Source: Sunxiuqinia indica (lineage in GTDB: Bacteria > Bacteroidota > Bacteroidia > Bacteroidales > Prolixibacteraceae). Taken from it: a stretch of 64,000 nt of DNA. The stretch is taken from assembly GCF_009847015.1 (NCBI RefSeq), contig NZ_WVEM01000010.1:1-64000 (forward strand). Reading direction: 5' to 3'. A model generated the notes under the pieces. It saw nothing but the letters and a program-made list of their open reading frames with translations, made no database searches and was not told the origin of the DNA. Made by a program: the position numbers and the translations under genes. The stretch's first letter is position 1. Every line of letters starts with the position of its first letter. This document shows positions 37,763 to 47,944 of the stretch, one piece after another.

Positions 37763-38159
37763 TGCTCAGTTTAAATTTAATTTTCACTAACGATCCATTA
37801 TTCTCGAATCTAACTTCGTCGGCTAAATTACGAATAATGAAGATTCCCCTTCCCCGTTCATTTTTTAAATTTTTCACTTCTGTCGGATCCTGAACACTAT
37901 CCACGTCAAACCCATCTCCCTGATCTTCTATTTCAATCTTCAATTCCTTTTGACAACACTCTAATCTAATATCAACTTTTTTATTAATATCATGCCGATT
38001 TCCGTGAGTAATTGCATTATTCACTGATTCGCAAACACTCAAAACGATTGAACCATATTGTACATCAGACAGACCTGCTTCTTTCATGAAAGTTTGCAGA
38101 AAAGTCTCCACATCATACAAATAGGTTAAATGAGATGGTATACTATGCGCTCGCTTCAA
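37740..38159 (-). CDS. RsbW-like HATPase (anti-sigma/Ser-Thr kinase type)
   Basis: A protein of 139 residues made of one GHKL ATPase domain: N box SVCESVNNAITHGN (near 41-54), G1-like EDQGDGFD (near 77-84) and G2-like ERGRGIFIIRNLADEV. It resembles RsbW/SpoIIAB anti-sigma kinases. No sigma factor, RsbV or PP2C phosphatase is adjacent. The TTG start overlaps the DUF4175 gene's stop by 4 bases, and its end overlaps ybeY by 23, so translation of all three is probably coupled. Confidence 0.85.
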   Translation of the reverse strand: MKRAHSIPSHLTYLYDVETFLQTFMKEAGLSDVQYGSIVLSVCESVNNAITHGNRHDINKKVDIRLECCQKELKIEIEDQGDGFDVDSVQDPTEVKNLKNERGRGIFIIRNLADEVRFENNGSLVKIKFKLSSEHQLLL

Positions 38160-41100
38160 TTTTCCTCGATTAGTTTGTTTAGATAGTCCTTATATTTTTT
38201 GTCGTAAAAAATTCGCAACTGGAAATTATTACGCTGAATATCATCAATAAACTCCTTATCCTGTTTTTTATACTCAAAAAACTCAATTGGGTTACTATAA
38301 AAACTCTCATCAACCGTCTTCGATTCCCTTTCATCATCTACATCTCTCTCCATTTCAGCCTTTTCAGCTTTCAACAACTTATTTAAAATCATATTCTGCC
38401 TGTTGATCATCGAAGTCGTTATATTTTTATTCGCCAAATCAATATTATTCATCTCCAATAACTGGTTAATTTGCTTTAACTGTTCTTTGGCTGCGCTCCC
38501 TACATCAGAGTTCATCATCAAATCGCGAATCATTTGCTGCATCATCTCCTGCTGAGCCAAGGTTTGCCCCATTTCTTTGCTCATATTTCCAGACTGACCG
38601 CTTTTCATCTGCTCAATCATTTGCTGCAATTGCTGTTTCAAGTTTTGTTGCGATTGCTTGAGCATATTCAAATTTTCACCTTTTCCGGAACCTGGTTTAT
38701 CACACTGTTGATCTCCGGGCATTGAATTAGCCATTTGCTTTTGAAGATTATCAAGTGCCTCGTTTAAGAACAACGCCATGTTGTTAGCTGCTGTAATTGC
38801 CATTTGCTGATTCCGGAGAGCAGTACTCAATCGACTTTCTTCAAGCTCGTCTACGGCCTTATTCATGGCCAGTTCCAGGCTCACCAATTCCTTGCTTACA
38901 ACACTACTTATTTCAGGTGTTCGCGCAGCTAATGCGTACAAAGAGTCTTTAACAACCTTGCTCTGGCCAATCAACCGATCTTGTTCTATTCTTACTATTG
39001 AGAGACGCGGATCGCTTTCATCAATCACACGAATTTCATCATGTAACTGCTCCTGATGTAACGATAAATAGATCAGATTATCGAGAATTTGTTGAAGATC
39101 GCGTATATTTTCCATACTTTGTTTCTGCTGATTCGCCGCCAACATCTGATTGAGCATAAACGAAGTGCTCTCAAAACTTCGAGAATTGTTTTCTATTTCT
39201 TCCACAGCCTTGTTTTTTCGCTTACGATCCAAGTTCTCTCCTATTTCATCATAATTCGTATTAATATCGTTAAACTCCCGGTCCATCGAGTGTAAATTCA
39301 TCGGCTTATCCAATGTTTCATTCAGCTCGAGCGCCTGCTCTAAATCCTCACTAATCCGCTCTAACTGTTCTTGGTTATCATTCTCTTTTGACAAAATTTC
39401 TTCAAAATTCCGTTGCTCGTCCAATTGCTGAGCATTTTCTTTCTCCTTTTGCCCCAGCTCTGTCAATGTTTCTATCACATCTTCAACTTTCTGCTCAATT
39501 TTCATGCGTTTCAGCATCTGCAAGTTTCTTTCCAACTGCTTCGAAAGATCATCCATCGACATCTCAGATTTATTAGAAAGCTCATCAAACTTCGATTGGT
39601 CAAACTCCTCAGCTAACTTATTAAATTCTTCAAATAGTTCTTTTAGCTCATCATTGAAAACGTCTTCCAGAAGTTCTTCTATTTGCTTTTGCTTCTCAAC
39701 CATTTCAGCTTTCTCATCCGAGAATGAATTTTTCATATTATTCATCTCTTTATTCTTTTGCTGAACCTGATTCAAAACATCTTCCAATCGCTTTTTCTTA
39801 TTTAAAATTTCGGATACCAATTGCTGCTTTTCCCAATTGGAAGATTTCTCGCTTAAGCTTTTAAACTTCAATTCCTGAATTGACTGCTGAATTTCATTAC
39901 TCAATTTAAAGCTCTCTTCCATTAGGGTTTCCAAGTCCTCAAAATTCTGATCATCCATCTTGTCCAATTCATTCTCAGAAGGGAAAACAAATTGAAAAAT
40001 TTCAGAACTCGTTTCTTTGTAATTATGAAAGTAGTCGTTATCCGAAACCGAAAAATAATAATCTACGTGATCGGCCTGTTGAGCTAAATCACTAAAATCG
40101 TATGTATAATAAAAATCTTGTTTGCTTAAATTTTTTACAATTGGTAGCTCAATAATGCTGTCATTTTCATGAATCACCAAATGATAATTCAACGCATGAA
40201 AGCCATAATCATCGCCAATATTTCCTTTAAAATAAAAACGAGTAAAATCAGTTGAATCTCTTAATTGAACAACTTTAATTTCGGGATATAAATCAGGGAT
40301 CACCTCTATTGAGAAGCTCAGCATATCCTGATAATTAAAATACTCGTTTTTAAGCGATATGGAATAATTTGCTTTATTTCGAACCTGGTATTCAAACTTA
40401 TAATTATCACCTACCAACTGAGCTTTATAAGATTCACCATTCACCGTAAAAAATAAGGAGTCAGTGTCAGCAGTAGTAAACTTCCAAGATATAGTTGAAC
40501 CATAAGGCACCTCCAGATCTCCCAGCATACTTTCTTTGGTAATTTCATATCCGGTATATGCCGGAGGTTCAATCTGAACCGTATAATTTGAAATTAAAGG
40601 AGCAGGCAACACTTCTATTGAATAGGCGCCAGAGCGAAAATTCAAATCAGTAAAATAAATTGTAAAACTATTGTTGACATGTTCTAATTCATAAGAAAAC
40701 ACTTGTTCATTCTTACTCATCATAAAATTAGAACCCGCTATATTTACGTACATCACTTCAGGCAACTCCCTCCCTTTGCACTCCACCTTAATAGTTAACC
40801 GATCTCCCTTTTTAACCTGAAGACTATCGTTAAGTAATTCAAATTCAAAAGGTGATGGTTTTACAAATTCTCGATTATAGGCAATTAAACGCTCTGAGCT
40901 TTCAATATATAATCCTGGAAATACGCTTGCCAATAAAAAAGCTATTGTGAGCGCTGAAACAAACACCGCAATAATTTTACGGAGCCCTTTATAAGAAACA
41001 GCATCAGAAAAACGAACTGAATTAATTTTACCTATTTTTTCATCAATACTCGCCCAAACCAATTTTTGATCCGTCTCCTCTCCTATTTCTTCCAGTTCTA

Positions 41101-41437
41101 TAATATTTAATAGACGATCTTCTATTTCCGGAAAATACTGTGAAATATAAACTGAAGCTTGCTTGTGATTAATTCCTTTTAATAAGCCAATCAACCGAAA
41201 TAAAGGGATAATAAAAAATGAAACGGCGATTCCCACCACCAACAAACAAGTAAAAAAGAAGATGAATGTGCGTACTGATGACGACAAATAGCTAAAATAC
41301 TCCAACAGTGAAATAACAGTATAATAACTGATTATCAATACTATAAAGTAAATAAATCCTTTTAAAAATTGATAAAAGTTATACTTTCTAATGTACGAAT
41401 TGAGCTTATCAACAAGCTGTTTGTAGCTTTCGGCCAT
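38156..41437 (-). CDS. DUF4175-family membrane protein with long coiled coil
   Basis: A large protein of 1093 residues. Three hydrophobic segments lie near the N terminus (about 20-45, 55-80 and 152-172). A beta-rich part with repeated Ig-like strands (about 190-470) follows, then a very long Glu/Gln/Lys-rich region predicted as coiled coil (about 480-1040, with repeats such as QQLVSEILNKKKRLEDVLNQV and QQNLKQQLQQMIEQ). This order matches the Bacteroidota DUF4175 family; the function is unknown, perhaps envelope-related. It is first in a leftward run with the RsbW-like, ybeY and mnmG genes, and starts next to the proposed origin. Confidence 0.8.
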   Translation of the reverse strand: MAESYKQLVDKLNSYIRKYNFYQFLKGFIYFIVLIISYYTVISLLEYFSYLSSSVRTFIFFFTCLLVVGIAVSFFIIPLFRLIGLLKGINHKQASVYISQYFPEIEDRLLNIIELEEIGEETDQKLVWASIDEKIGKINSVRFSDAVSYKGLRKIIAVFVSALTIAFLLASVFPGLYIESSERLIAYNREFVKPSPFEFELLNDSLQVKKGDRLTIKVECKGRELPEVMYVNIAGSNFMMSKNEQVFSYELEHVNNSFTIYFTDLNFRSGAYSIEVLPAPLISNYTVQIEPPAYTGYEITKESMLGDLEVPYGSTISWKFTTADTDSLFFTVNGESYKAQLVGDNYKFEYQVRNKANYSISLKNEYFNYQDMLSFSIEVIPDLYPEIKVVQLRDSTDFTRFYFKGNIGDDYGFHALNYHLVIHENDSIIELPIVKNLSKQDFYYTYDFSDLAQQADHVDYYFSVSDNDYFHNYKETSSEIFQFVFPSENELDKMDDQNFEDLETLMEESFKLSNEIQQSIQELKFKSLSEKSSNWEKQQLVSEILNKKKRLEDVLNQVQQKNKEMNNMKNSFSDEKAEMVEKQKQIEELLEDVFNDELKELFEEFNKLAEEFDQSKFDELSNKSEMSMDDLSKQLERNLQMLKRMKIEQKVEDVIETLTELGQKEKENAQQLDEQRNFEEILSKENDNQEQLERISEDLEQALELNETLDKPMNLHSMDREFNDINTNYDEIGENLDRKRKNKAVEEIENNSRSFESTSFMLNQMLAANQQKQSMENIRDLQQILDNLIYLSLHQEQLHDEIRVIDESDPRLSIVRIEQDRLIGQSKVVKDSLYALAARTPEISSVVSKELVSLELAMNKAVDELEESRLSTALRNQQMAITAANNMALFLNEALDNLQKQMANSMPGDQQCDKPGSGKGENLNMLKQSQQNLKQQLQQMIEQMKSGQSGNMSKEMGQTLAQQEMMQQMIRDLMMNSDVGSAAKEQLKQINQLLEMNNIDLANKNITTSMINRQNMILNKLLKAEKAEMERDVDDERESKTVDESFYSNPIEFFEYKKQDKEFIDDIQRNNFQLRIFYDKKYKDYLNKLIEEN

Positions 41438-41947
41438 AAATATTAAAGCGTTAATCTTAAGTCTATTAATTTTACCAAAGATTGTTAATTACTTTTCAGT
41501 TCTTGTTAATTGATAACAAACAAAAAAGCAAAATTATATTTTTAAATCAGGAATCTAATTTCGCTTATCATTTTTTACTTCCCATACAAGATTTCTTTTT
41601 GAGATTCGATGCTCAAATTATAAACAAGTTTAAGTCCATGTTAACCGAATAAGAATTCAATATAAACTGCTATTAACAATTGTTAATTAAATCTATATAA
41701 ACTTGACTATCAAAGTTAATTTATGTGTAAAGATGGTGGATAACTCAACAACAACAATCGCTTTCGATATGAAACAAGCATTCACGTCAAAAATTATACA
41801 TGTAATCAACAGCCTATTATTATAATCATCTTCTTTTTAAACTTTAAATATTTAATATTAATAGAAGGGTTAAGCAATTCTTCAGAAAAAGTGGGTTTCC
41901 TTTTGTCTAAATTAAGGATTAACTTTACAGAGCTTAAATAAATTTTG
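41438..41947. other. AT-rich divergent intergenic region, candidate replication origin
   Basis: The longest gene-free stretch in the window (about 510 bases), very AT-rich, between the leftward DUF4175 gene and the rightward receiver gene. It contains one near-perfect DnaA box, GGTGGATAA (41735-41743, one mismatch to TGTGGATAA). It also has three copies of TTGTTAATT (41482-41490, 41503-41511, 41680-41688). Genes to the left read mainly leftward and to the right mainly rightward. Two parS-like sites lie 6-10 kb away. A DnaA box cluster is not seen, so the call is tentative. Confidence 0.45.
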
Positions 41948-42337
41948 ATGGAGGAGAAACTTTCTATATTGCTTGTAGAGGATAATGTGCTTAATCAGAG
42001 GATTGTAACTTTTAGTTTGAAGAAATACAAACACGATGTTACAATCGCTAATAATGGATTGGAAGCTATTGATAAATTCAGAGAAGGCAAGTACGACGTT
42101 GTTTTAATGGATATTATGATGCCAGTAATGGATGGATTAGAAGCCACGGTTAAAATAAGGGAACTGGAAAATGAGATGAAGGTAGATTCGCGAACACCTA
42201 TTATTGCGCTGACTGCGAATACCATGGATAATGATCGTGAAAAATGTATTTCCTATGGTATGGATGATTTTATGGCAAAGCCGTTTGACATTGAAAAACT
42301 GAATCAAATTTTTCAAGAACTCGAGATTGTAAAATAA
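41948..42337 (+). CDS. Stand-alone response-regulator receiver protein
   Basis: A single receiver domain (129 residues) with acidic pair E11/D12, phospho-acceptor D55 (VVLMDIMMPVMDG), conserved Thr (ALTANT) and Lys (MAKPF). No output domain. Its sequence is most like receivers from hybrid kinases (NQRIVTFSLKKY, ANNGLEAI, CISYGMDDFMAKPFD). It may be a phosphorelay shuttle. No kinase is adjacent; the orphan kinase at 26.4 kb lacks a receiver and could be a partner, but nothing shows it. The ATG at 41948 is preferred over TTG at 41945. Confidence 0.9.
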   Translation: MEEKLSILLVEDNVLNQRIVTFSLKKYKHDVTIANNGLEAIDKFREGKYDVVLMDIMMPVMDGLEATVKIRELENEMKVDSRTPIIALTANTMDNDREKCISYGMDDFMAKPFDIEKLNQIFQELEIVK

Positions 42338-42369
42338 GCTTGATCTTCCTACTCTTCATGAAATAAAGC

Positions 42370-42377
42370 TATATTTG
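42370..42377 (+). promoter_or_regulatory. -7 element for ruvB
   Basis: TATATTTG matches TAnnTTTG, 23 bases before the ruvB start. Confidence 0.5.
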
Positions 42378-42400
42378 TTCGTTTATAAAATCATAGTTTT

Positions 42401-43429
42401 ATGTCCGATCCCATTGATCTTCACGACGAATCTTTTCCAGAGAAAGATTTCGATTTAGATAAGCGTTTGCGTCCATTAACTTTTGATGATTTTAAAGGTC
42501 AAAAGAAAATTGTAGAAAATCTGAAGGTTTTTGTACAAGCTGCAAAAATGCGTGGTGAAGCTTTGGATCATGTCTTACTTCACGGACCTCCCGGATTGGG
42601 AAAAACGACTTTATCGAATATTATTTCCAATGAGTTAGGAGTCGGTTTAAAGCTAACTTCGGGACCAGTTTTAGATAAACCAGGCGATTTGGCCGGGCTT
42701 TTAACTAATTTGGAGGAGAGCGATGTTCTATTCATCGACGAAATACACCGTTTAAGCCCCATAGTTGAAGAATATTTGTATTCGGCTATGGAGGACTACA
42801 AAATTGATATACTCATTGATAAAGGCCCTAGCGCGCGCTCAATTCAATTGGAGCTAAACCCATTTACACTTATTGGAGCTACTACCCGATCCGGATTATT
42901 GACAAGTCCGCTACGAGCACGGTTTGGAATTAACTCGCATTTTGAATATTACGATTTGAGTATTTTAACGGGGATTGTAAAACGATCGGCCAAAATATTG
43001 AATGTTGAAATCAATGAAAAAGCAGCACTCGAAATAGCAGGCAGAAGTCGTGGTACTCCCCGTATTGTTAATGCTTTGCTTCGTCGTGTGCGAGATTTTG
43101 CTCAGGTGAAAGGCAATGGTAAAATTGATTTGGAAATTACACGTTTCTCGCTCGAAGCTTTAAATATCGATAAGCATGGATTGGATGAAATGGATAATAG
43201 AATTTTGACAACTATTATCGATAAATTTAAAGGTGGACCGGTTGGTATTTCCACGATATCGACAGCTGTGGGTGAAGATTCGGGAACGATTGAGGAGGTT
43301 TACGAACCTTTTTTAATTAAGGAAGGCTTTATCAAACGAACACCTCGTGGGCGTGAAGTAACCGAACGTGCCTACAAGCATTTAGGAAAAGTCAATTACG
43401 GAAATAGCGATTCGCCTAGTCTTTTTTAA
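42401..43429 (+). CDS. ruvB: Holliday junction branch migration helicase RuvB
   Basis: The AAA+ motor that moves Holliday junctions with RuvA. Walker [10 protein letters not shown] (near 62-70), Walker B LFIDEIHR (near 110), sensor 1 GATTRSG, and the C-terminal winged helix ([20 protein letters not shown]). The 342-residue length is normal. ruvA and ruvC are not adjacent. The last 14 bases overlap the end of the convergent glutaminyl cyclase gene. Confidence 0.97.
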   Translation: MSDPIDLHDESFPEKDFDLDKRLRPLTFDDFKGQKKIVENLKVFVQAAKMRGEALDHVLLHGPPGLGKTTLSNIISNELGVGLKLTSGPVLDKPGDLAGLLTNLEESDVLFIDEIHRLSPIVEEYLYSAMEDYKIDILIDKGPSARSIQLELNPFTLIGATTRSGLLTSPLRARFGINSHFEYYDLSILTGIVKRSAKILNVEINEKAALEIAGRSRGTPRIVNALLRRVRDFAQVKGNGKIDLEITRFSLEALNIDKHGLDEMDNRILTTIIDKFKGGPVGISTISTAVGEDSGTIEEVYEPFLIKEGFIKRTPRGREVTERAYKHLGKVNYGNSDSPSLF

Positions 43430-44483
43430 CAAGTTTGACTTCGAAAAGCTTTGGCCAAAGCTTGCCGGTAATATACATTTTTCCGTTATCAGGATGAATG
43501 GCTATGCCGTTCAATACATCAACATCTGAATTAACAAGGACTGATAATAATCCTTCAAAATTAATATTAGCCAGTACTTTACCTGTTTTAGGATCGATTT
43601 TTACCGCTTTGTTAGTTGTCCAAATATTTGCATAAAGTTCACCGTTATGAAACTCCAATTCATTTAAATATTTCACAGGTCCTTTGTTATCGAAAACCTG
43701 AATCTTTTTTACAACTTCAAAAGTCTCAGGATTCATAAAATGAAGAAATTCAGAGCCATCTGTTTTAATCAAATAGGTATTGTCATGGGTTAAGCCCCAA
43801 CCTTCCGAAGTGTTATAAATAAAGGAATCAACGCGCGCAAAAGAATTTAAATCGTAAACGAATCCCTTTTGAGCTTTATAAGTGAGCTGGTAAATTTTAT
43901 CATTAAAAATGGTAATTCCTTCACCGAAGTATTGATCTTCCAGGTAAAATGATTTTAACACATTTCCGGTTTTTAAGTCAAACTGAAAAATACCTGATTT
44001 CCCATTTTCTCCTGTACTCTCATAAAATTTGTTGTCGTGAATTTCGAGTCCCTGCGTAAAATGTTCGGTGCTATGAGGATAGGTTTTTACTACTTCGTAA
44101 CCGTAATTTTCAGGAATAATATCGGAAACCACTTCAAAGGTTTTAAAGGTAACACCTTCTACCCCATCGCTTTTGGTAGCCAACACTTTAATGTTATGTT
44201 TTCCAAGCTCATTCAGCTCAGTAATTGAATATGAAAAATCCAGTTTTTTACTGGTTGTAATCAGTTCATTGTCAATGTATAACTTTGAATCTTTCAGCTC
44301 GCCATCTTTGTTTTTAATACTGATTGAAATTGTAATAGAGTCACCATAAACATGCTTATTGGCTCGGGGTTGAATGGTAATTTTAGCTACTGGTTTCCGC
44401 GACCTTTTTGGTGTATTGGAGCACGAAATACAACCGATAAAAAGTGTCGTTATTAGTGTTAAAAGAAAAAATTTCAACTTCAT
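43416..44483 (-). CDS. Glutamine cyclotransferase-family lipoprotein
   Basis: A lipoprotein signal ([21 protein letters not shown]) is followed by an Ig-like N-terminal part (about 30-125) and a C-terminal beta-propeller of the plant-type glutaminyl-peptide cyclotransferase family (about 130-355). Typical pieces are [49 protein letters not shown] and [12 protein letters not shown]. The enzyme would form pyroglutamate at N-terminal glutamines of exported proteins. It overlaps ruvB's 3' end by 14 bases. Confidence 0.88.
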   Translation of the reverse strand: MKLKFFLLTLITTLFIGCISCSNTPKRSRKPVAKITIQPRANKHVYGDSITISISIKNKDGELKDSKLYIDNELITTSKKLDFSYSITELNELGKHNIKVLATKSDGVEGVTFKTFEVVSDIIPENYGYEVVKTYPHSTEHFTQGLEIHDNKFYESTGENGKSGIFQFDLKTGNVLKSFYLEDQYFGEGITIFNDKIYQLTYKAQKGFVYDLNSFARVDSFIYNTSEGWGLTHDNTYLIKTDGSEFLHFMNPETFEVVKKIQVFDNKGPVKYLNELEFHNGELYANIWTTNKAVKIDPKTGKVLANINFEGLLSVLVNSDVDVLNGIAIHPDNGKMYITGKLWPKLFEVKLVKKD

Positions 44484-44584
44484 TTTATATGAGCTTTATT
44501 TTGAGTTTTTAAAAATACATAAAGTTTGAAAGAACTCAGATCAAACAAAATCTTTTTGAATGAAAAAAAACATTTATGAATCTC

Positions 44585-44592
44585 TATCTTTG
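44585..44592 (+). promoter_or_regulatory. -7 element for the flippase
   Basis: TATCTTTG matches TAnnTTTG, 16 bases before the TTG start. Confidence 0.5.
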
Positions 44593-44608
44593 AAAAAATT
44601 TCAAAGAT

Positions 44609-46075
44609 TTGAATTCATTCAAGAAACTTGCCGGAGAGACTGCTATTTATGGAATGAGCAGTATTGTTGGCCGCTTTATTAATTGGTGGCTGGTTCCTTA
44701 TTATTCGCATGTTTTCCTGACCGATCAATTTGGTGTTGTGACCAACTTGTATGCATACATGGCTTTTTTGCTGGTTATTTTAACCTACGGAATGGAAACC
44801 GGTTTTTTCCGATATGCTTCCGACAAAAAGAACAAAGAGCAAGTTTATTCCAATACATTGGTTTCACTTTTCCTTACTTCAGCATCTTTTGTATTGGTTG
44901 TTCTAACCTTTTCTGATACGATTGCGTTGTGGATGGATTATCAAAATCATCCCGAATACATTCAGTGGATTGCCATTATTTTAGCCTTGGATGCCTTTAC
45001 ATCCATCCCGTTTGCCAAACTTCGAATTGAATCGAAAGCAATTAAGTTTGCCACGTTGAAGTTGATTAATATTTTCTTCAATGTCTTCTTCAATATCTTC
45101 TTTTTAAGTATTTGCCCCAGTTTACTGAAAAGCAATCCAGATAGTTGGGTAAATTTGGTTTATTCTCCTGAAATTGGTGTTGGTTATGTGATTATTTCCA
45201 ACCTGATAGCTTCAGCATTAAACTTCGTGTTGCTAATTCCTGAAATGTGGATCAAACTCCGGCTTGATGCTAAGTTACTGAAGGAAATGATTTGGTACTC
45301 GTTCCCTATTTTACTTGTTGGTGTTGCCGGAATGATCAATCAGAATATTGATAAAATTTTGATTCCTAAACTGCTATCTCCGGAACAAGATCCGATGTCT
45401 CAACTAGGAATTTATGGTGCCAACTACAAAATGGCTGTTTTGATGAATATGTTTATCCAGGCGTTTCGATATGCTTTTGAACCCTTCTTTTTTTCGCAGG
45501 TGAAATCCGAAGATAATAAGCGAGGTTATGCCATTGTAATGAAGTATTTTGTAATTTTTGGTTTGTTGATTTTCCTTGGCGTTTGCTTGTATATTGACGT
45601 TGTAAAACTAATTATTGACAAGGAATATCATTCAGGGTTAAATGTTGTTCCCATTGTTTTGATGGCGAATTTGTTTTTGGGTATTTACTATACGTTATCG
45701 TTATGGTATAAGTTAACTGATAAAACACGATTTGGGGCCTATTTTGCTGGTGTTGGTGCCGTAATTACACTAGTTTTAAATTTTGTTTTTATACCAAAAT
45801 ATGGTTATGTGGCTTCAGCTTGGGCCGTGTTAATTTGCTTTATCGTTATGACTGGACTTTCTTACTTTTTTGGGCAAAAGTATTTTCCGGTCAACTACCC
45901 GCTTAAACGAATTGGACTTTATTTTTTAGTTGCATTAGCTATTTATACGTCTGCCAAAATATTAAATATTTCTCCGTCCTTCTCAATGTATGCAGTTCAT
46001 ACAGGACTCATGCTTAGTTTTGTAGGTTTGATTTTTAGCATCGAAAAAAAAGAAATTTTAAAGTTTCTTAAATAA
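44609..46075 (+). CDS. MATE/Wzx-type oligosaccharide flippase
   Basis: An integral membrane protein of 488 residues with about 12-14 hydrophobic helices, of the polysaccharide-biosynthesis/flippase superfamily. The N terminus FKKLAGETAIYGMSSIVGRF is family-like, as is NIDKILIPKLLSPEQ near 250. It probably moves a lipid-linked sugar or related lipid across the inner membrane. No glycosyltransferases are adjacent, so the substrate is unknown. The start is TTG at 44609. It precedes rpiB on the same strand. Confidence 0.88.
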   Translation: MNSFKKLAGETAIYGMSSIVGRFINWWLVPYYSHVFLTDQFGVVTNLYAYMAFLLVILTYGMETGFFRYASDKKNKEQVYSNTLVSLFLTSASFVLVVLTFSDTIALWMDYQNHPEYIQWIAIILALDAFTSIPFAKLRIESKAIKFATLKLINIFFNVFFNIFFLSICPSLLKSNPDSWVNLVYSPEIGVGYVIISNLIASALNFVLLIPEMWIKLRLDAKLLKEMIWYSFPILLVGVAGMINQNIDKILIPKLLSPEQDPMSQLGIYGANYKMAVLMNMFIQAFRYAFEPFFFSQVKSEDNKRGYAIVMKYFVIFGLLIFLGVCLYIDVVKLIIDKEYHSGLNVVPIVLMANLFLGIYYTLSLWYKLTDKTRFGAYFAGVGAVITLVLNFVFIPKYGYVASAWAVLICFIVMTGLSYFFGQKYFPVNYPLKRIGLYFLVALAIYTSAKILNISPSFSMYAVHTGLMLSFVGLIFSIEKKEILKFLK

Positions 46076-46102
46076 GAATTCCAAATAAATACTTTTAAGT
46101 AT

Positions 46103-46110
46103 TATTTTTG
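46103..46110 (+). promoter_or_regulatory. -7 element for rpiB
   Basis: TATTTTTG matches TAnnTTTG, 16 bases before the ATG at 46127. Confidence 0.5.
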
Positions 46111-46126
46111 ATTATTTTTAGTGAAA

Positions 46127-46567
46127 ATGAATAAATTAAAGATTGCGTTATCGTCAGACCATGCTGGCTATGAAAGAAAACAGGTGGTGTTGAATTTTTT
46201 GAAAGAACAAGGGGTAATTTATCAGGATTTTGGTGCTTTTTCGGCTGAAAGTTCTGACTATCCGGATTGGGCACATCCCATGGCAGAAGCCATTGAAAAT
46301 AAGGAGTTTGATCTTGGAATTTCGCTTTGTGGAAGTGGAAATGGCATAAACATGACAGCCAATAAGCATCAGGATATTCGGTCGGCCATTTGTTGGAAAC
46401 CTGAAATTGCAGCTTTGGCGCGGCTTCATAACAATGCCAATGTGTGTGCTTTACCAGCTCGTTTTATCACTGACGACGAAGCAATTATGATTGTTAAAAC
46501 TTTTCTTTCAACTGATTTTGAAGGCGGACGCCATTTACGACGAATTAATAAAATGCCACTGAGCTAA
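46127..46567 (+). CDS. rpiB: Ribose 5-phosphate isomerase B
   Basis: It interconverts ribose-5-P and ribulose-5-P. Motifs are SSDHAGYERK, the catalytic Cys in SLCGSGNGINM, and NANVCALPARF with the conserved region ending near FLSTDFEGGRH. 146 residues from the ATG at 46127; a GTG at 46121 would add two. The LutB-like gene begins 2 bases after its stop. Confidence 0.95.
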   Translation: MNKLKIALSSDHAGYERKQVVLNFLKEQGVIYQDFGAFSAESSDYPDWAHPMAEAIENKEFDLGISLCGSGNGINMTANKHQDIRSAICWKPEIAALARLHNNANVCALPARFITDDEAIMIVKTFLSTDFEGGRHLRRINKMPLS

Positions 46568-46569
46568 GT

Positions 46570-47940
46570 ATGTCAAAGGAAAAAGGACATTTCATAAAAG
46601 ATTCTGAAAATATTGCTTTCGATAAGCGACATCGGGCGACAATTAAATTTAATATGTCGAAATATGATGCTGCAGTTGATCGTGGTAAAAAGCGATACAG
46701 CAACTTAGATCTTGCCAAAGAACGGGCATCCTATATAAAGTCGAAGGTCGTCAATAATTTAGCTGATTATTTAATTGAATTTGAAAAAAATAGTCAGGCC
46801 AACGGAACAGAAGTGATTTGGGCTGAAGATGCCAATGAAGCTATTTTGTCGGTTCAGCGAATTTTAAAAGATAATGAAGCGAAATTATTGGTGAAAAGTA
46901 AATCGATGACCACCGAGGAAATTGATTTAAATGAGCATGTTGAAGCTGTTGGTGTGGAGTCGTTGGAAACGGATTTGGGCGAATACATTGTACAAATAGC
47001 CGGCGAAAAACCTTATCACATTGTAACTCCGGCCATGCACAAGTCAAAAGAAGATATCGCTGATCTTTTTCATGAAAAGTTTGATACGCCGGAAAAAAGC
47101 ACTCCCGAATATTTGACTGGTTTTGTGCGTGGTTTGCTTCGAAATAAGTTTACCAAAGCCGATATTGGTGTTACAGGAGCCAATTTTTTAATTGCCGATA
47201 AAGGAGCAATTGCATTAACCGAGAATGAAGGAAATGCAATGATGACCTTTTCATTTCCCAAAATTCATATTGTAATTGCCGGAATTGAAAAAGTGGTGCC
47301 GAGTATGAAGGATTTAGGATTGATGTGGCCTTTGTTGGCAGCACATGGTACTGGTCAGCAGATAACCGTGTATAATTCGATTGTGTCAGGACCAAAAAGG
47401 CAGGAAGAGCAAGATGGGCCAGAAAAAATGTACGTGATTTTGCTGGATAATAAACGAACGGAATTGTACCAGCAAGATGACCAGTTTGAAGCGTTGAAAT
47501 GTATTCGCTGTGGAGCATGTTTAAATGCCTGCCCAATCTATCGAAATGTTGGTGGATACACTTATGATGCTACTTATAGTGGTCCGATCGGCTCAATCAT
47601 TACGCCCTTTTTAAAAGGTTTTTCCGAGTATAATCATTTAAGTTCAGCTTGCTCGGTTTGTGGTAAATGTACCGAAGTTTGCCCGGTAAAAATACCACTT
47701 CACAATATGTTGCTATACAATCGGCGCGATGCAGTAAAAAATGGCGATTCTCCCCTATCCTGGAATATTGGCATGAAAGCTTTTGAATATGCTTTTATGA
47801 AGCGGAAACGACTAGATCTGGTAAACGGAACTACAAAAAATAAACTTGGCAACTTAAATAAAGATGCAATGGGGGATAAAAAATCTCTGCCAACATTTGC
47901 CAGAGAGTCTTTTAGTCAACAATGGAAAAACAAACGATAA
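46570..47940 (+). CDS. lutB: LutB-like iron-sulfur protein
   Basis: A protein of 456 residues of the LutB/YkgF family, an iron-sulfur subunit of L-lactate oxidation complexes. The N-terminal LUD domain has GVTGANFLIADKGAIALTENEGN (near 200-222). Two [4Fe-4S] motifs follow: CIRCGACLNACP (near 315-326) and CSVCGKCTEVCP (near 364-375). LutA and LutC are not adjacent, unlike in most lut operons. The Rrf2 regulator starts 4 bases downstream, so redox or Fe-S control is likely. Confidence 0.88.
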   Translation: MSKEKGHFIKDSENIAFDKRHRATIKFNMSKYDAAVDRGKKRYSNLDLAKERASYIKSKVVNNLADYLIEFEKNSQANGTEVIWAEDANEAILSVQRILKDNEAKLLVKSKSMTTEEIDLNEHVEAVGVESLETDLGEYIVQIAGEKPYHIVTPAMHKSKEDIADLFHEKFDTPEKSTPEYLTGFVRGLLRNKFTKADIGVTGANFLIADKGAIALTENEGNAMMTFSFPKIHIVIAGIEKVVPSMKDLGLMWPLLAAHGTGQQITVYNSIVSGPKRQEEQDGPEKMYVILLDNKRTELYQQDDQFEALKCIRCGACLNACPIYRNVGGYTYDATYSGPIGSIITPFLKGFSEYNHLSSACSVCGKCTEVCPVKIPLHNMLLYNRRDAVKNGDSPLSWNIGMKAFEYAFMKRKRLDLVNGTTKNKLGNLNKDAMGDKKSLPTFARESFSQQWKNKR

Positions 47941-47944
47941 TATT

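Noticed and set aside
38534-39764. + strand ORFs opposite the DUF4175 coiled coil
   Set aside because: The Leu/Phe/Ser-rich translations come from the antisense of Glu/Gln/Lys-rich codons.
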